64,000 nt of DNA from Mesorhizobium sp. WSM4313 (GCF_002294725.1 NZ_NSFT01000006.1:338825-402824); one strand, 5' to 3'. Positions 9,045 to 17,302 are shown, numbered from the stretch's first letter. Numbers and translations are program-made. The notes: generated from the sequence alone by a model not told the origin.

Positions 9045-10292
9045 CTACTTGTTCGGCGCCTGGTCGATAATCGACTGCATCGTCTCCTGCGCGTTCTTGA
9101 TGGCGCCATCGACATCGTCGCCGAAGAACACCTCGTTGATCATCTGCGTCCACGGCCCGTTTGCGGAGTTGATCAGGTCGTTGAACACCACCGAATAGGG
9201 CGTCCTGCCCTTGGCCATCGCTTCGGCCGCCACCTGGTAGCGCGGGTCGAGATCCTTCAGCGCGTCCTTGGCGATGTCGTTTCGCACCGGCAGGCTGCCA
9301 TATTTGGCCAGAATGGTCTGGCCCTCCAGCGAATAGGCGAAGTCCAAAAACTCCTTCACCACGGCGATCTTCTTGGTGCCCTTGGTGACGACGAAATTGT
9401 CGCCGCCGGCAAAGGACGACCAGCCGCCATCCTTACCCGGCAGGAAGGTGATGCCGTAGTCGACGTCCGGGTATTGCGTGTTGAGCGCGCCGATGGCGAA
9501 GGCGCCGGACGGCGAGATGCCGATCTTGCCGCCGGCGAAGGCGGCGAAGAAATTGGCGCCGGTGTCGGTCTGCGCGCCCTCGGGCACCAGCCCCTTCTTG
9601 ACCATCGAGCGATAGAGGTCGATCGCGCCGCGCAGTTGCGGGCTGTCCAGCGTCGCCTTCGAGCCGTCCTCGGACAGGATGTCGCCGCCCGAGGCCCAGA
9701 TCAGCGGCGTGAAGGTGAAGATGTTGCAGCCGCCGCAATTGCCGGAGAAGTAGAAGCCCTTGATATCGCCGCCGAGCGCGTTGACCTTCTCGGCGTCGGC
9801 CTCGATCTCGGCCCAGTTGGTCGGGCCCTTCTCAGGATCGAGCCCGGCCTGCTTGAACAGCTTCTTGTTCCAGATCAGCACCGAGGCGTCGGCCGAGAAC
9901 GGCAGGCCGTAGATGCGGTCCTTGTAGGTGCCGGTCTTCACATGCGCCGGCGACAGGCTGGCGAAATAGGGCAAGGATTTCGCCCAATCTGTGATGTCCT
10001 CCAACTGGCCGGCGGCGGCGAAGGACGGCGTGTAGATGAGGTCGAGCGAGAGCGCGTCGGGCGCGGTGCCGCCGGCGGCGGCGGCGCCATATTTCGGGAT
10101 GATCTCGGCATTGGGAATGATATCGAGCTTGATCTGGTCCTTGTTGGCCTTGTTGAAGGCGTCGACGATGCGCGGCATGAAGTTCGAGCCGTCGGCGCGC
10201 ACCCAGATGTTGGCGGTCTCGGCGGACGCCGCCTGCAGGCCGCCGCCGATGACGGCCGCGGCTAAAGCCAGCTTGGCAAACATGGTCTTCAT
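9045..10292 (-). CDS. ABC transporter sugar-binding protein
   Basis: A 415-residue periplasmic binding protein of the family 1 (MalE-like) type. It begins with a clear Sec signal peptide (MKTMFAKLALAAAVIGG, cleavage expected after ASA near residue 24). Family features include PYFASLSPAHV, the IYGLPFSADASVLIWNKKLF strand and a GKIGISPSGAFAIG stretch. ATG 10292 is chosen over an upstream in-frame codon because GAGGAG lies 6 bases before it. It delivers substrate to the two permeases downstream. Given the GH127 gene in the same operon, an arabinose-containing glycan or oligosaccharide is the likely ligand; this is inference. Confidence 0.9.
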   Translation of the reverse strand: MKTMFAKLALAAAVIGGGLQAASAETANIWVRADGSNFMPRIVDAFNKANKDQIKLDIIPNAEIIPKYGAAAAGGTAPDALSLDLIYTPSFAAAGQLEDITDWAKSLPYFASLSPAHVKTGTYKDRIYGLPFSADASVLIWNKKLFKQAGLDPEKGPTNWAEIEADAEKVNALGGDIKGFYFSGNCGGCNIFTFTPLIWASGGDILSEDGSKATLDSPQLRGAIDLYRSMVKKGLVPEGAQTDTGANFFAAFAGGKIGISPSGAFAIGALNTQYPDVDYGITFLPGKDGGWSSFAGGDNFVVTKGTKKIAVVKEFLDFAYSLEGQTILAKYGSLPVRNDIAKDALKDLDPRYQVAAEAMAKGRTPYSVVFNDLINSANGPWTQMINEVFFGDDVDGAIKNAQETMQSIIDQAPNK

Positions 10293-10333
10293 TTTACTCC
10301 TCCTCATGGTTCTCCTCCCTGTTTTGGCCCGCC

Positions 10334-10350
10334 GCCCGGTCTAACCGGGC
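10334..10350. other. Short perfect hairpin between lacI and the binding-protein gene
   Basis: GCCCGGT, loop CTA, ACCGGGC. It sits in the 74-base gap between the lacI stop and the binding-protein start. It lacks a T tract on either strand, so it may attenuate or protect the mRNA rather than terminate. Confidence 0.4.
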
Positions 10351-10366
10351 GCGTAGCCTTGTTGCT

Positions 10367-11416
10367 TCATTGCGGCGGACTGCCGCATGACTGACGCACC
10401 ACCAGCCGGCACGGCAGTTTCCTGATGCCCGGCGCGGCCGGGTGGCCGTCGACGAGCGAAAGCAGGGCAAGCCCGGCCTCGCGGCCGAGGCTCGCCAGGT
10501 TCATGTCGATGGAAGTCAGCGGCGGGCGCGTCGCCTCGGCCACGATCTCCCAATTGTCGAAGCCGATGACGCCGACATCCTCGGGCACGCGGATACCGCG
10601 CTCGCGCAGCGCATCGATGACGCCGCGGGCAATCTGGTCGTTGCCGCAGAAGACGGCGTCCGGCCATCCTTCCCTGCCCGCCTTGCCGAACAGTCTTGCC
10701 ACCGCATCGCGGCCCCAGGCCTCCGACCAGGCGCCGAGCAGCGGCTCGGCTGTGGCCAAGCCGTTCTCCCTCAGGACGTCGCGATAAGCCTCGGCCCGCG
10801 CGTGCACCACGGCGAAGCTCGCCGGGCCGCTGACATGGGCGATGCGGCGGCGGCCGAGCCGCAAGAACTGCTCGACCGCCAGCCGCGCGCCGCCGGCATC
10901 GTCGGAGACGAGGCCGACCGCGCCGGGATCCGGCTGGGTGAAGGCGTAGACTACCGGGATGCGCAGGTTGGAGAGATCGACCGGCAGATGGCGGTCGATG
11001 CGTTTTCCGGTGGCGACGATGCCGTCGACGCGCTTGTCGAGCATGGCCTCGACATGCAGCTGGCCGAGCCGCTGGTCATCCTCGACATTGCACAGGAACA
11101 CCGACACGCCCTTGTCGACCAGCGCATCCGAAACGCCGGCCATGAGCGGCAGCGAGAAGCGGCCATAGGTATCGTTGGTGAGCAGGCCGACGGTGAAGGA
11201 GCGCTTTCGCAACAGGCTCTGCGCCAGGCTGTTCGGCCGGAAGCCGAGCAGCCGCGCCGTCTCGCGGATGCGCTCGCGCGTCTCCGCCGTCATCCGCCCC
11301 TGCCCGTTCAGCGCCTTCGACGCCGTCGCCACGCTGACGCCGGCCGCGGCGGCGACCTCGCGCAGGGTGACCGGCGGCTTGGCGGAAACTGGCGCTGGCT
11401 CGGCGTCGGCGGACAT
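10367..11416 (-). CDS. LacI-family transcriptional regulator
   Basis: A 349-residue repressor. Residues ~16-65 are the LacI helix-turn-helix plus hinge (TLREVAAAAGVSVATASKAL, then GFRPNSLAQSLL). The rest is a periplasmic-binding-protein-like sugar sensor (VGLLTND, VDGIVATG, DAVFCGNDQIARG, VGVIGFDNW). It is the first gene of the minus-strand run lacI, binding protein, two permeases, GH127. Two identical 16-base operator-like boxes lie 24 and 92 bases upstream, so it probably represses its own operon until a sugar is bound. Confidence 0.9.
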   Translation of the reverse strand: MSADAEPAPVSAKPPVTLREVAAAAGVSVATASKALNGQGRMTAETRERIRETARLLGFRPNSLAQSLLRKRSFTVGLLTNDTYGRFSLPLMAGVSDALVDKGVSVFLCNVEDDQRLGQLHVEAMLDKRVDGIVATGKRIDRHLPVDLSNLRIPVVYAFTQPDPGAVGLVSDDAGGARLAVEQFLRLGRRRIAHVSGPASFAVVHARAEAYRDVLRENGLATAEPLLGAWSEAWGRDAVARLFGKAGREGWPDAVFCGNDQIARGVIDALRERGIRVPEDVGVIGFDNWEIVAEATRPPLTSIDMNLASLGREAGLALLSLVDGHPAAPGIRKLPCRLVVRQSCGSPPQ

Positions 11417-11439
11417 GATTGCGGCGGATTCCCTTAGCT

Positions 11440-11455
11440 GGGAAAAGGTTTTCTC
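11440..11455. promoter_or_regulatory. Operator-like box 1, likely LacI-type
   Basis: GGGAAAAGGTTTTCTC, containing the palindrome GAAAA-GG-TTTTC, the usual form of a LacI-family operator. It lies 24 bases upstream of the lacI start codon and is identical to the box at 11508. Confidence 0.7.
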
Positions 11456-11507
11456 TTATCGCCCTGCGCCGCGATGACGGGTGAGGTCAGCCGGCGCGGA
11501 GCGGGTT

Positions 11508-11523
11508 GGGAAAAGGTTTTCTC
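11508..11523. promoter_or_regulatory. Operator-like box 2, likely LacI-type
   Basis: A second exact copy of GGGAAAAGGTTTTCTC, 68 bases from the first. Two boxes at this spacing would allow looping or cooperative repression of the lacI-led operon. Confidence 0.7.
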
Positions 11524-11778
11524 AGGGGGAGATTAGGGGAAGGTGGCGGGGTTGGCAAGGGGTGGGAGACAAGTGAATGGGGCCGAAGGCTGTCGGTCCG
11601 CTGTTGAGGCGAGCTCGGCGAATAGCTGCCATTCGGCAACTGACCCCGAAGCTGACGGGCCAACCGCACAGCGTTAATGACAGCTCTGCTTGCATGCGCA
11701 CTCAGTTGCGATCGATCGGCTTTCAGAAGCGGCCCTTTTTGGATTTGACCGGAGTAGCGCCCGACCGCTCGAAACGCG
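11524..11778. other. Non-coding stretch between lacI operators and HNH gene
   Basis: No convincing gene, RNA or repeat was seen here. It is the likely boundary between the sugar operon and the accessory defence patch. Confidence 0.4.
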
Positions 11779-12624
11779 TCAAGATGTACGGAAGCCGCCT
11801 TTGCAATACCAACTTGATGACGCCATTGCCTCGTATAGAGCCGCCTGCCATGAGTTGCCGCCCGACTTAAGCCGAGAACGGCATTTGCGCTCAAGATGAG
11901 CCGCTACGTCAGCGAAACCACCAGCTTGGAAGACCTCTTCGAGTTCCTCTGCTATCCCTGCAATCTCCTCAGTAGCGACGTTTGAATAGAGTTGCGCCAG
12001 ATCGAGTGCATCGAATTGATGCAGCACGCGCGCTCGAAGATTGGAATGGAAGCCAGGAGTAATTCCTACGGAGAACAGAGCCGCAGCCGGCGTCGTCTCA
12101 ACGATTTCGGCAATAAGCCAACGTTGGTCATCAACTTCGTCGAAATACGGGTGAACCGCGCAGTCCTTAGGCCCAGTCGGGACTGCAGCATGTTTGCCTT
12201 TGTTGCAACGATTACAACTCCCTACCAAATTTTTTGGAGCGACTGAGAGACCTGGATAGGACTCCTTGGGCAAAACATGATCAAGCGTCTCGATTGTGCC
12301 ATATTGGCAGAAAGGACATCGATCGTGCCTTGGCAGGATTTTCAACGCGTCGTAGATAGCGCGGGCGGGCATCTTCTTGCCCACCATGCGACCCGTGTAG
12401 TTCTTGATAAGGTCAGCTCCTTCAACTGCACCGATGCCCTTTTTATGAGTTTCAATGAGATACAGTTTCCCGAGTTTTGCATAAGCATCGTACTCGGTGG
12501 AAAGATCAACGATCTCTTGCCTGATTCCCTTCATTTTGGCTCGTAGAACGGCCGACTTAATACGGTCCGCGCACAAATCGAATGTCGCGCCTGATTCGAA
12601 CGAAGGCGACTTGACGGACCACAT
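11779..12624 (-). CDS. HNH endonuclease, PtuB-like partner of the ATPase
   Basis: A 281-residue protein with an HNH nuclease core framed by two CxxC zinc pairs: CPFC at residues 103-106, DHVLPK with the metal-binding Asp-His at 115-120, a conserved Asn near 132, and CNRC at 137-140. This order (CxxC, DHxLPK, NLV, CxxCN) matches HNH effectors such as PtuB of the Septu anti-phage system. The start is ATG 12624, with GTG 12627 an alternative; the preceding ATPase gene ends in TAG at 12627-12629, so the two are translationally coupled. Base composition is clearly less GC-rich than the flanks. It is expected to cut nucleic acid when the ATPase partner senses infection. Septu membership is an inference from gene pairing and motifs. 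Confidence 0.75.
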   Translation of the reverse strand: MWSVKSPSFESGATFDLCADRIKSAVLRAKMKGIRQEIVDLSTEYDAYAKLGKLYLIETHKKGIGAVEGADLIKNYTGRMVGKKMPARAIYDALKILPRHDRCPFCQYGTIETLDHVLPKESYPGLSVAPKNLVGSCNRCNKGKHAAVPTGPKDCAVHPYFDEVDDQRWLIAEIVETTPAAALFSVGITPGFHSNLRARVLHQFDALDLAQLYSNVATEEIAGIAEELEEVFQAGGFADVAAHLERKCRSRLKSGGNSWQAALYEAMASSSWYCKGGFRTS

Positions 12625-12626
12625 CA

Positions 12627-14189
12627 CTAACCGTCCCGGCGGCCACGCTGAGCCAGGAGTGCCCGGATCAAGGCTTGTCCCTGCCCACCAATCTCATCGT
12701 CGAAGCGAGCCATCACGCCTTCAAAAGTATGTTCTCCTGCAACGATCTCGCCGATTATTCGATGAAAGCCAGATCGGTCGACCTCCAATCCGAAAACTTC
12801 GCGGGTCAACACGTTGACGGCCTCTGCAAATGTCTCAACTTCTGGTCTGCTAGCTGCAGAAGCGAGGCCATGTCTGGCAATCTTCCAAACGCACGATGCT
12901 GGAACCTCCTGAACGACGACCGGGGAATGGGTTGCAATAATGGCTACGCCGTTCCGATTGGTTAGGAGGTCCGAGAGTGCGCGCACAAAAGCCGCTAACA
13001 ACGGCGGGTGAAGATGTGCCTCCGGTTCATCCATGAGGACAAGTGTCCGCTCCTCAACCAATTCAACTAATCTAGTGGTGGTGAGCAGAACGATCTTATG
13101 ACCGGAGCTGAGTTTGCCGTAGAGAGCTTTCGCCTCGTCAACGAATGTTTCTTCGTCGTCGATTTCTGCAAGTTCGGCAACGCCGATTTCGGCAAAGAGA
13201 TTGTCGGTCTCCAACGTTTGCAACGCGGCTCGCCAACGCTTCCGACGAACACCTTTAGCGCAGACACGGACACTCTTCGCAAAGTCGCCAGCTAGGCGGT
13301 CGATGTTTTGAGTAATGACGGCTGTTGTTCCATCGCGTTTGATGAGTTTACGAAGGCCAACATTTTCGTAGCCGATTTTGGCCTCTTCCTTCGCAGCGGT
13401 TTGCTGAACGGTCAGGAACTCGTCAAAGGCACTGAAGGTCACACTAACGAGGTTCGCGAACGTCTCATCCGCATCGCCGATCAAATCGACATCCAACGCT
13501 TCAAAAGAGAACGAACCGTCCCTTCGCTTCGTGGTTGAAGCGTCAACCAACGCACGTGTCATACCATTCAGAAGGCGTGTCTTACCAACCCCATTACGAC
13601 CTACAAGCACATGAATATTAGTCGGTGGGAATGCTCCAGGTTTCACCTTGAATTCTAGTTCGACAGGATCAGTTAGAGAGCCGACCGTTTTGGCGGCCCG
13701 GTACGAGAACTCGTATGGTGTCAGTTCGACGCCCTCGTCCAGCACTCGTCGATACTGAATTTCGACATTGCGTGCACTAGATGAGCGCATGAGAGATGTC
13801 GTCATTACATCCTCTTCTAGAGCCCGCGCGTAAAGTATTTGATCGGCCGCAACGTCACGCAGAGCAATGAGTATCTCGGAGCGCTCCTCTTCATCAATTT
13901 CCATCAAGGCCTTGTAGTAGTCGACATCCTGGCCGAGTGAAAAGAACTCCTCTGGAAGTCTCACAAATTCTTTGGGTAGCGCGGGACGCCGCTGTTTTTC
14001 TGGCCAACCAAACTCACCTATCTTTACTTGGCCGATTTCATGTTTCTGGCCCGCTCGGTCGAAATAAGTTAGGTAATAGAGGGTATTATAGGTGAACCAA
14101 TCATCCCAATTGTCTGTCCAAAGGTAGCCGGTTGCGACTCCGCTATCCGGGGCATGATTGGCGCTATTAGGGCGGACTACAAACGTCAT
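12627..14189 (-). CDS. AAA/ABC-type ATPase, PtuA-like (Septu-type defence)
   Basis: A 520-residue SMC/ABC-like ATPase. Visible motifs are Walker A GRNGVGKT (197-204), ABC signature LSSGHK (360-365), Walker B LVLMDEPE (383-390) followed by the AHLHPP D-loop region typical of AAA_15/OLD-like enzymes, and the H-loop ATHSP (419-423). A ~190-residue N-terminal domain (WTDNWDDWFTYNTLYYLTYF...) precedes the ATPase core and is unlike classical OLD proteins. The HNH gene follows directly with coupled translation. An ATPase plus HNH nuclease in this order is the pattern of Septu defence systems. Low GC and an eroded recombinase-like fragment upstream suggest transfer. A restriction-like or toxin role cannot be excluded. 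Confidence 0.75.
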   Translation of the reverse strand: MTFVVRPNSANHAPDSGVATGYLWTDNWDDWFTYNTLYYLTYFDRAGQKHEIGQVKIGEFGWPEKQRRPALPKEFVRLPEEFFSLGQDVDYYKALMEIDEEERSEILIALRDVAADQILYARALEEDVMTTSLMRSSSARNVEIQYRRVLDEGVELTPYEFSYRAAKTVGSLTDPVELEFKVKPGAFPPTNIHVLVGRNGVGKTRLLNGMTRALVDASTTKRRDGSFSFEALDVDLIGDADETFANLVSVTFSAFDEFLTVQQTAAKEEAKIGYENVGLRKLIKRDGTTAVITQNIDRLAGDFAKSVRVCAKGVRRKRWRAALQTLETDNLFAEIGVAELAEIDDEETFVDEAKALYGKLSSGHKIVLLTTTRLVELVEERTLVLMDEPEAHLHPPLLAAFVRALSDLLTNRNGVAIIATHSPVVVQEVPASCVWKIARHGLASAASRPEVETFAEAVNVLTREVFGLEVDRSGFHRIIGEIVAGEHTFEGVMARFDDEIGGQGQALIRALLAQRGRRDG

Positions 14190-14247
14190 TTTTATATTTA
14201 GCGTTTCCGCATATTGGAACCTTCAACCATCGAAGCACTATCCCGGA

Positions 14248-14424
14248 TCAGCGTTCTGGTCGACTCACTAATGGCTCAAATACCGTGGATAAGTCGAAAC
14301 GCTCATAGTGGACATGAATTTCATCGATAGACATTCCCAGCTCAGTCAGGCGATGCTGGCGAAGACCGTGGACTGCGCAGCCCCGTACTGCAAATTCGCC
14401 CAGAGTTATGTCCGCATTCCGGCG
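14248..14424 (-). pseudogene. Protein-coding remnant, possibly a tyrosine recombinase C-terminus
   Basis: The minus frame between TGA codons holds 58 residues that read like real protein: VHGLRQHRLTELGMSIDEI, then HYERFDLSTVFEPL. The HGLR and LTELGMSIDEI pieces resemble the HxxR region of phage-type integrases, but the GH box and catalytic Tyr context are not clear and there is no start codon. It lies just upstream of the ATPase/HNH pair, where an integrase relic would be expected. The family assignment is weak. Confidence 0.3.
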
Positions 14425-14433
14425 TCATGGTGA

Positions 14434-14913
14434 ATGCCGGAAACGAACCGACATGAGGCGCAACGCTACCGATCATGTAGTGGAAAGCGCACATCGGCTC
14501 CGAGGCAATACAGACCAATCAGAGTTTGTCCTCCGACAAAAGCCACGTGCGGTCGGCGGCCCGCCCGCCATTCCACCGCGTCCCGCTTTCTGCTTGAATA
14601 TCCACTCCACCCACCTCGGAGCCCCGCCAACTCCACCGACCCCTTCGCCCCTCTTCGCCAACGTTTCCTCGCTCGCTGCGCTGATCAGCTCGCGGAGCTG
14701 AAGGCCATTGCGCTTCAGGCCACTCTCCTGCCCGGCAACGATCCGCTGATCCGATTCACCCATTCGCTGGCCGGCGCGGGCACGTTCGGCTTTGCGGGGA
14801 TCAGCGGGCGGGCTCCAGTGCTGGAGACGCTGCTTATCGAGCAGGCGGATGGCGCAAGCGTCCGTGCGGCGCTGGATGCGCTTATCGCTGAGATCGAGCG
14901 GGCGCTGGCGTGA
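14434..14913 (+). CDS. Hpt (histidine phosphotransfer) domain protein, possibly truncated
   Basis: The last ~90 residues form an Hpt four-helix module: FLARCADQLAELKAIALQAT, then the phosphorylation motif FTHSLAGAGTFGFAGIS with the His accepting phosphate, then a last helix ending in EIERALA. The first ~65 residues are arginine- and proline-rich, do not look like protein, and the ATG at 14434 is doubtful; no better ATG or GTG is present. It may be the 3' end of a larger gene cut by insertion of the neighbouring accessory patch, or a small Hpt gene with an unusual start near 14600. No kinase or response regulator is adjacent. Confidence 0.5.
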   Translation: MPETNRHEAQRYRSCSGKRTSAPRQYRPIRVCPPTKATCGRRPARHSTASRFLLEYPLHPPRSPANSTDPFAPLRQRFLARCADQLAELKAIALQATLLPGNDPLIRFTHSLAGAGTFGFAGISGRAPVLETLLIEQADGASVRAALDALIAEIERALA

Positions 14914-15233
14914 ATGGCGCTGGCCTGAGCGGGTCGGCCGCGCCTATTTCTGCGCGCCGCAGGGCAAGATTGGCCAAGAGTGAGCGCCAGATCTCGGTCA
15001 TGACTTTCCAGCTCCTTTTTGCCGATAGATACCGGCAAAACCTATCCGAGGTCTAAAGAGCCCTGCGCATCGCCCGCGCTGGAGTGATTACCGCCTCGGG
15101 CTGGCCGTTTTGGGAACATCGCCTGCTTGCACCTGTCGTAACGGCAGTTTGCCCATGGGTGTGGTATTTTTGCCACCCCAAATTCCCACAACCCCTGCTA
15201 GAACCTCGACGGGTTTAATTGGGGTTATGGGCT
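14914..15233. other. Intergenic stretch with hairpins before the outer-membrane protein gene
   Basis: Contains an 8-base perfect stem (TTTTGCCG ... CGGCAAAA, about 15017-15040) and a second small stem (GTGG...CCAC near 15160-15176). The region should hold the promoter of the outer-membrane protein gene. No coding sequence was recognised. Confidence 0.4.
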
Positions 15234-16541
15234 ATGCTTCTTCGTATTTCTGCGAAATCCGTTTTGTTGGGCGCCGTTTCGGCCGTCGCTTTGATGTCGG
15301 CCGCACAGGCCGCCGACGTGGTCCAGGAGCAGGCGGCTCCGGGCTTCAACTGGAGCGGCGTCTATGTCGGGTTCGGCCTCGGCGCCGGCGCCAATGTGCA
15401 CAAGCTCAGCAGTGATTTTGTACCTGTTTCGCTGAACGGCATCGGTGGCGAAGGCGTCTACGGCCAGGTGACTGCCGGCTATGATTACATGGTCTCGCAG
15501 CGCTTCCTGCTCGGCGGCCTGATCGACGCGCATGTCGGCACGATCAAGACTTCGCTCGATGCCGGCGGCCTCAATGCCGATATCAAGGAAACTTACGGCT
15601 TCGATGTTGGCGTTCGCGCCGGCTACCTGTTGACGCCTACCACGCTCGGCTATGTCCTGGGCGGCTATGCCTGGCAGAAGTACAAGCTCGACACCAATGC
15701 CGGCTTCGGTTTCGATTGGGATCAGGGCGGCTACTTTGTCGGCGCCGGTGTCGAAACGGCGATCAACAGCAACTGGACGCTGAAGGGCGAGTACCGCTAC
15801 ACCCGCTTCAGCACCAACGACAGCCTGCTCTCGGATGCAGGCCTGCCGGTGCCGGACGGCACGCTCAACCTCGACACCTCGCGCCATACATTCGAGGTCG
15901 CCGCCAGCTATCGCTTCAACGCCAATGACGGCGGCGGCGCCAGCTTCGAGACGCCTTCCTACAACTGGACCGGCTTCTATGTCGGCGGTGGGCTCGGCGC
16001 CGGCGCGGTCGTGCACCAGATCGAGATTCCGCCGCTCGCCGGCGCCAAGTTCAATGGCCTCGGCGGCGAAGGCGTGTTCGGCGAAGCCAGCATCGGCTTC
16101 GATCAGGACATGGGCAGCTGGGTGGTCGGCGGCCTCGTCGACGCGCGTCTCTCCGGCATCAAGTCGAAGCTTGAGCTGGGCGGGTTCCTGGGTGTCGACT
16201 CGATCAGCCTCAATACCGATTATGGTTTCGACGTGCTCGGCCGCATCGGCATGAAGGTCAACGAGGCGACGCTGGCCTACGCGCTCGCTGGCTATAGCTG
16301 GCAGCACTTCAAGCTCGATGCTCCGGCACCGCTCGACGTCGATTGGGGCTCCAATGGCTTCTCGGTCGGCGCGGGCCTGGAAACTGCCCTGTCGGACAAG
16401 ATGACCGTCGGCATCGAATACCGTTACTCGCAATTTGAGAAGGAAGACTTCTCGGATGCATTGCCGATCCCGAGCGGTCTCGCGATGGCGACCCCGTCCT
16501 TCCACACCGTTCGGATCGACGCCAAGTACAAGTTCAACTAA
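15234..16541 (+). CDS. Outer-membrane protein with two tandem Omp25-like beta-barrels
   Basis: A 435-residue protein with a signal peptide (cleavage expected after AQA near residue 27) followed by two copies of an ~200-residue beta-barrel. Each copy starts with NWSGVYVG or NWTGFYVG, continues with GGEGVYG/GGEGVFG, a GGLIDAH/GGLVDAR strand, and a GGYAWQKYKLD/AGYSWQHFKLD strand, and ends in an aromatic residue strand (AASYRF, DAKYKFN). Single barrels of this type are the Omp25/Omp31/RopB porin-like proteins of Rhizobiales. The fusion of two is less usual. ATG 15234 is used rather than an upstream TTG because it gives a normal signal peptide. A strong terminator follows. Confidence 0.85.
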   Translation: MLLRISAKSVLLGAVSAVALMSAAQAADVVQEQAAPGFNWSGVYVGFGLGAGANVHKLSSDFVPVSLNGIGGEGVYGQVTAGYDYMVSQRFLLGGLIDAHVGTIKTSLDAGGLNADIKETYGFDVGVRAGYLLTPTTLGYVLGGYAWQKYKLDTNAGFGFDWDQGGYFVGAGVETAINSNWTLKGEYRYTRFSTNDSLLSDAGLPVPDGTLNLDTSRHTFEVAASYRFNANDGGGASFETPSYNWTGFYVGGGLGAGAVVHQIEIPPLAGAKFNGLGGEGVFGEASIGFDQDMGSWVVGGLVDARLSGIKSKLELGGFLGVDSISLNTDYGFDVLGRIGMKVNEATLAYALAGYSWQHFKLDAPAPLDVDWGSNGFSVGAGLETALSDKMTVGIEYRYSQFEKEDFSDALPIPSGLAMATPSFHTVRIDAKYKFN

Positions 16542-16563
16542 GCCAAGGCCTCCAGCCAAAGCG

Positions 16564-16600
16564 AAAGCCCGCCGGTCATTCCGGCGGGCTTTTTTATTTT
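16564..16600 (+). terminator. Rho-independent terminator after the outer-membrane protein gene
   Basis: A 12-base stem AAAGCCCGCCGG, loop TCATT, CCGGCGGGCTTT, then a T-rich run. It starts 22 bases after the stop codon and is the clearest intrinsic terminator in the window. Confidence 0.9.
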
Positions 16601-16659
16601 GTCGGGAACGCGCCGGCGTGGCCGTCCTATGGTGCGAGACCTAACCAATAGAGGATGCC

Positions 16660-17199
16660 ATGAGAAAGCTCATCGTCACCGAATTCATCACCATCGACGG
16701 AGTCGCCGAGCACGAGAGGCTGCCGAACGTCGCCTGGACCGACGAGATGCAGGCCTTCAAGGAGGATGAGCTTGCCGACAGCGGCGCCATGCTTCTCGGA
16801 CGCGTCACCTACGAAATCTTTGCCGGCCACTGGCCTGCGGAAAAAGGCGACTTCGCCGACCGCTTCAACGCGCTGCCGAAATATGTCGCCTCGACGACCT
16901 TGAAAGCGGTCGATTGGCATCCGGCCGAATTGCTCGAAGGCCCCGTTACCGATGCGGTCACCCGGCTGAAGCAACGAAGCGGCGGCAACATCTATGTGCA
17001 TGGCAGCGTGACTCTCGCCCGGCAACTGCTCGGCGTTGGCCTTGTCGATACCCTCAGACTGCTCGTTTATCCGGCAGCCGCGGGCCAGGGCGAACGGCTC
17101 TTTCCTTCGGGCAAACAGACCGCGCTCGAGCTTGTCTCGGCCGTGCCGTTCAGCAATGGCGTGGTGGCGATGGAATACAGGGCGGTCGCGAAAGCTTAG
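16660..17199 (+). CDS. Dihydrofolate reductase family protein (RibD C-terminal-like)
   Basis: A 179-residue protein of the RibD_C/DHFR-like reductase family (YyaP/YwjB type). It begins MRKLIVTEFITIDGV, has the LLGRVTYEIFAGHW motif around residues 47-60, and contains IYVHGSVTLARQLL near the NADPH-binding part, then LRLLVYPAAAGQGERLF. These proteins probably reduce small metabolites with NADPH; the true substrate is not known. It stands alone between the terminator and a palindromic repeat. Confidence 0.8.
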   Translation: MRKLIVTEFITIDGVAEHERLPNVAWTDEMQAFKEDELADSGAMLLGRVTYEIFAGHWPAEKGDFADRFNALPKYVASTTLKAVDWHPAELLEGPVTDAVTRLKQRSGGNIYVHGSVTLARQLLGVGLVDTLRLLVYPAAAGQGERLFPSGKQTALELVSAVPFSNGVVAMEYRAVAKA

Positions 17200-17200
17200 A

Positions 17201-17302
17201 TTAGATCAGGATGACGTTTCGTTGAATCGCCATCCTGATCTAACTCTTTGTTGGAGCATGATCTTCTCCGAAAACCGGTTCCCACTTTTCGGGATCATGC
17301 TC
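17201..17302. repeat. Double-hairpin intergenic repeat (gcatgat/atcatgc type)
   Basis: Two adjacent inverted repeats: TTAGATCAGGATG (17201-17213) with CATCCTGATCTAA (17231-17243), and GAGCATGATC (17254-17263) with GATCATGCTC (17293-17302). The second hairpin encloses CCGAAAACCGGTT. A related element with the same two-hairpin plan lies at 51977-52079. Confidence 0.8.

Noticed and set aside
14190..15233. tRNA attachment site for the accessory patch
   Set aside because: No cloverleaf or tRNA 3' end was found, and no direct repeats marking ends were recognised by eye.
15225..16559. 444-residue open frame antisense to the double-barrel protein
   Set aside because: A shadow of a strongly patterned beta-barrel gene; no known motifs.
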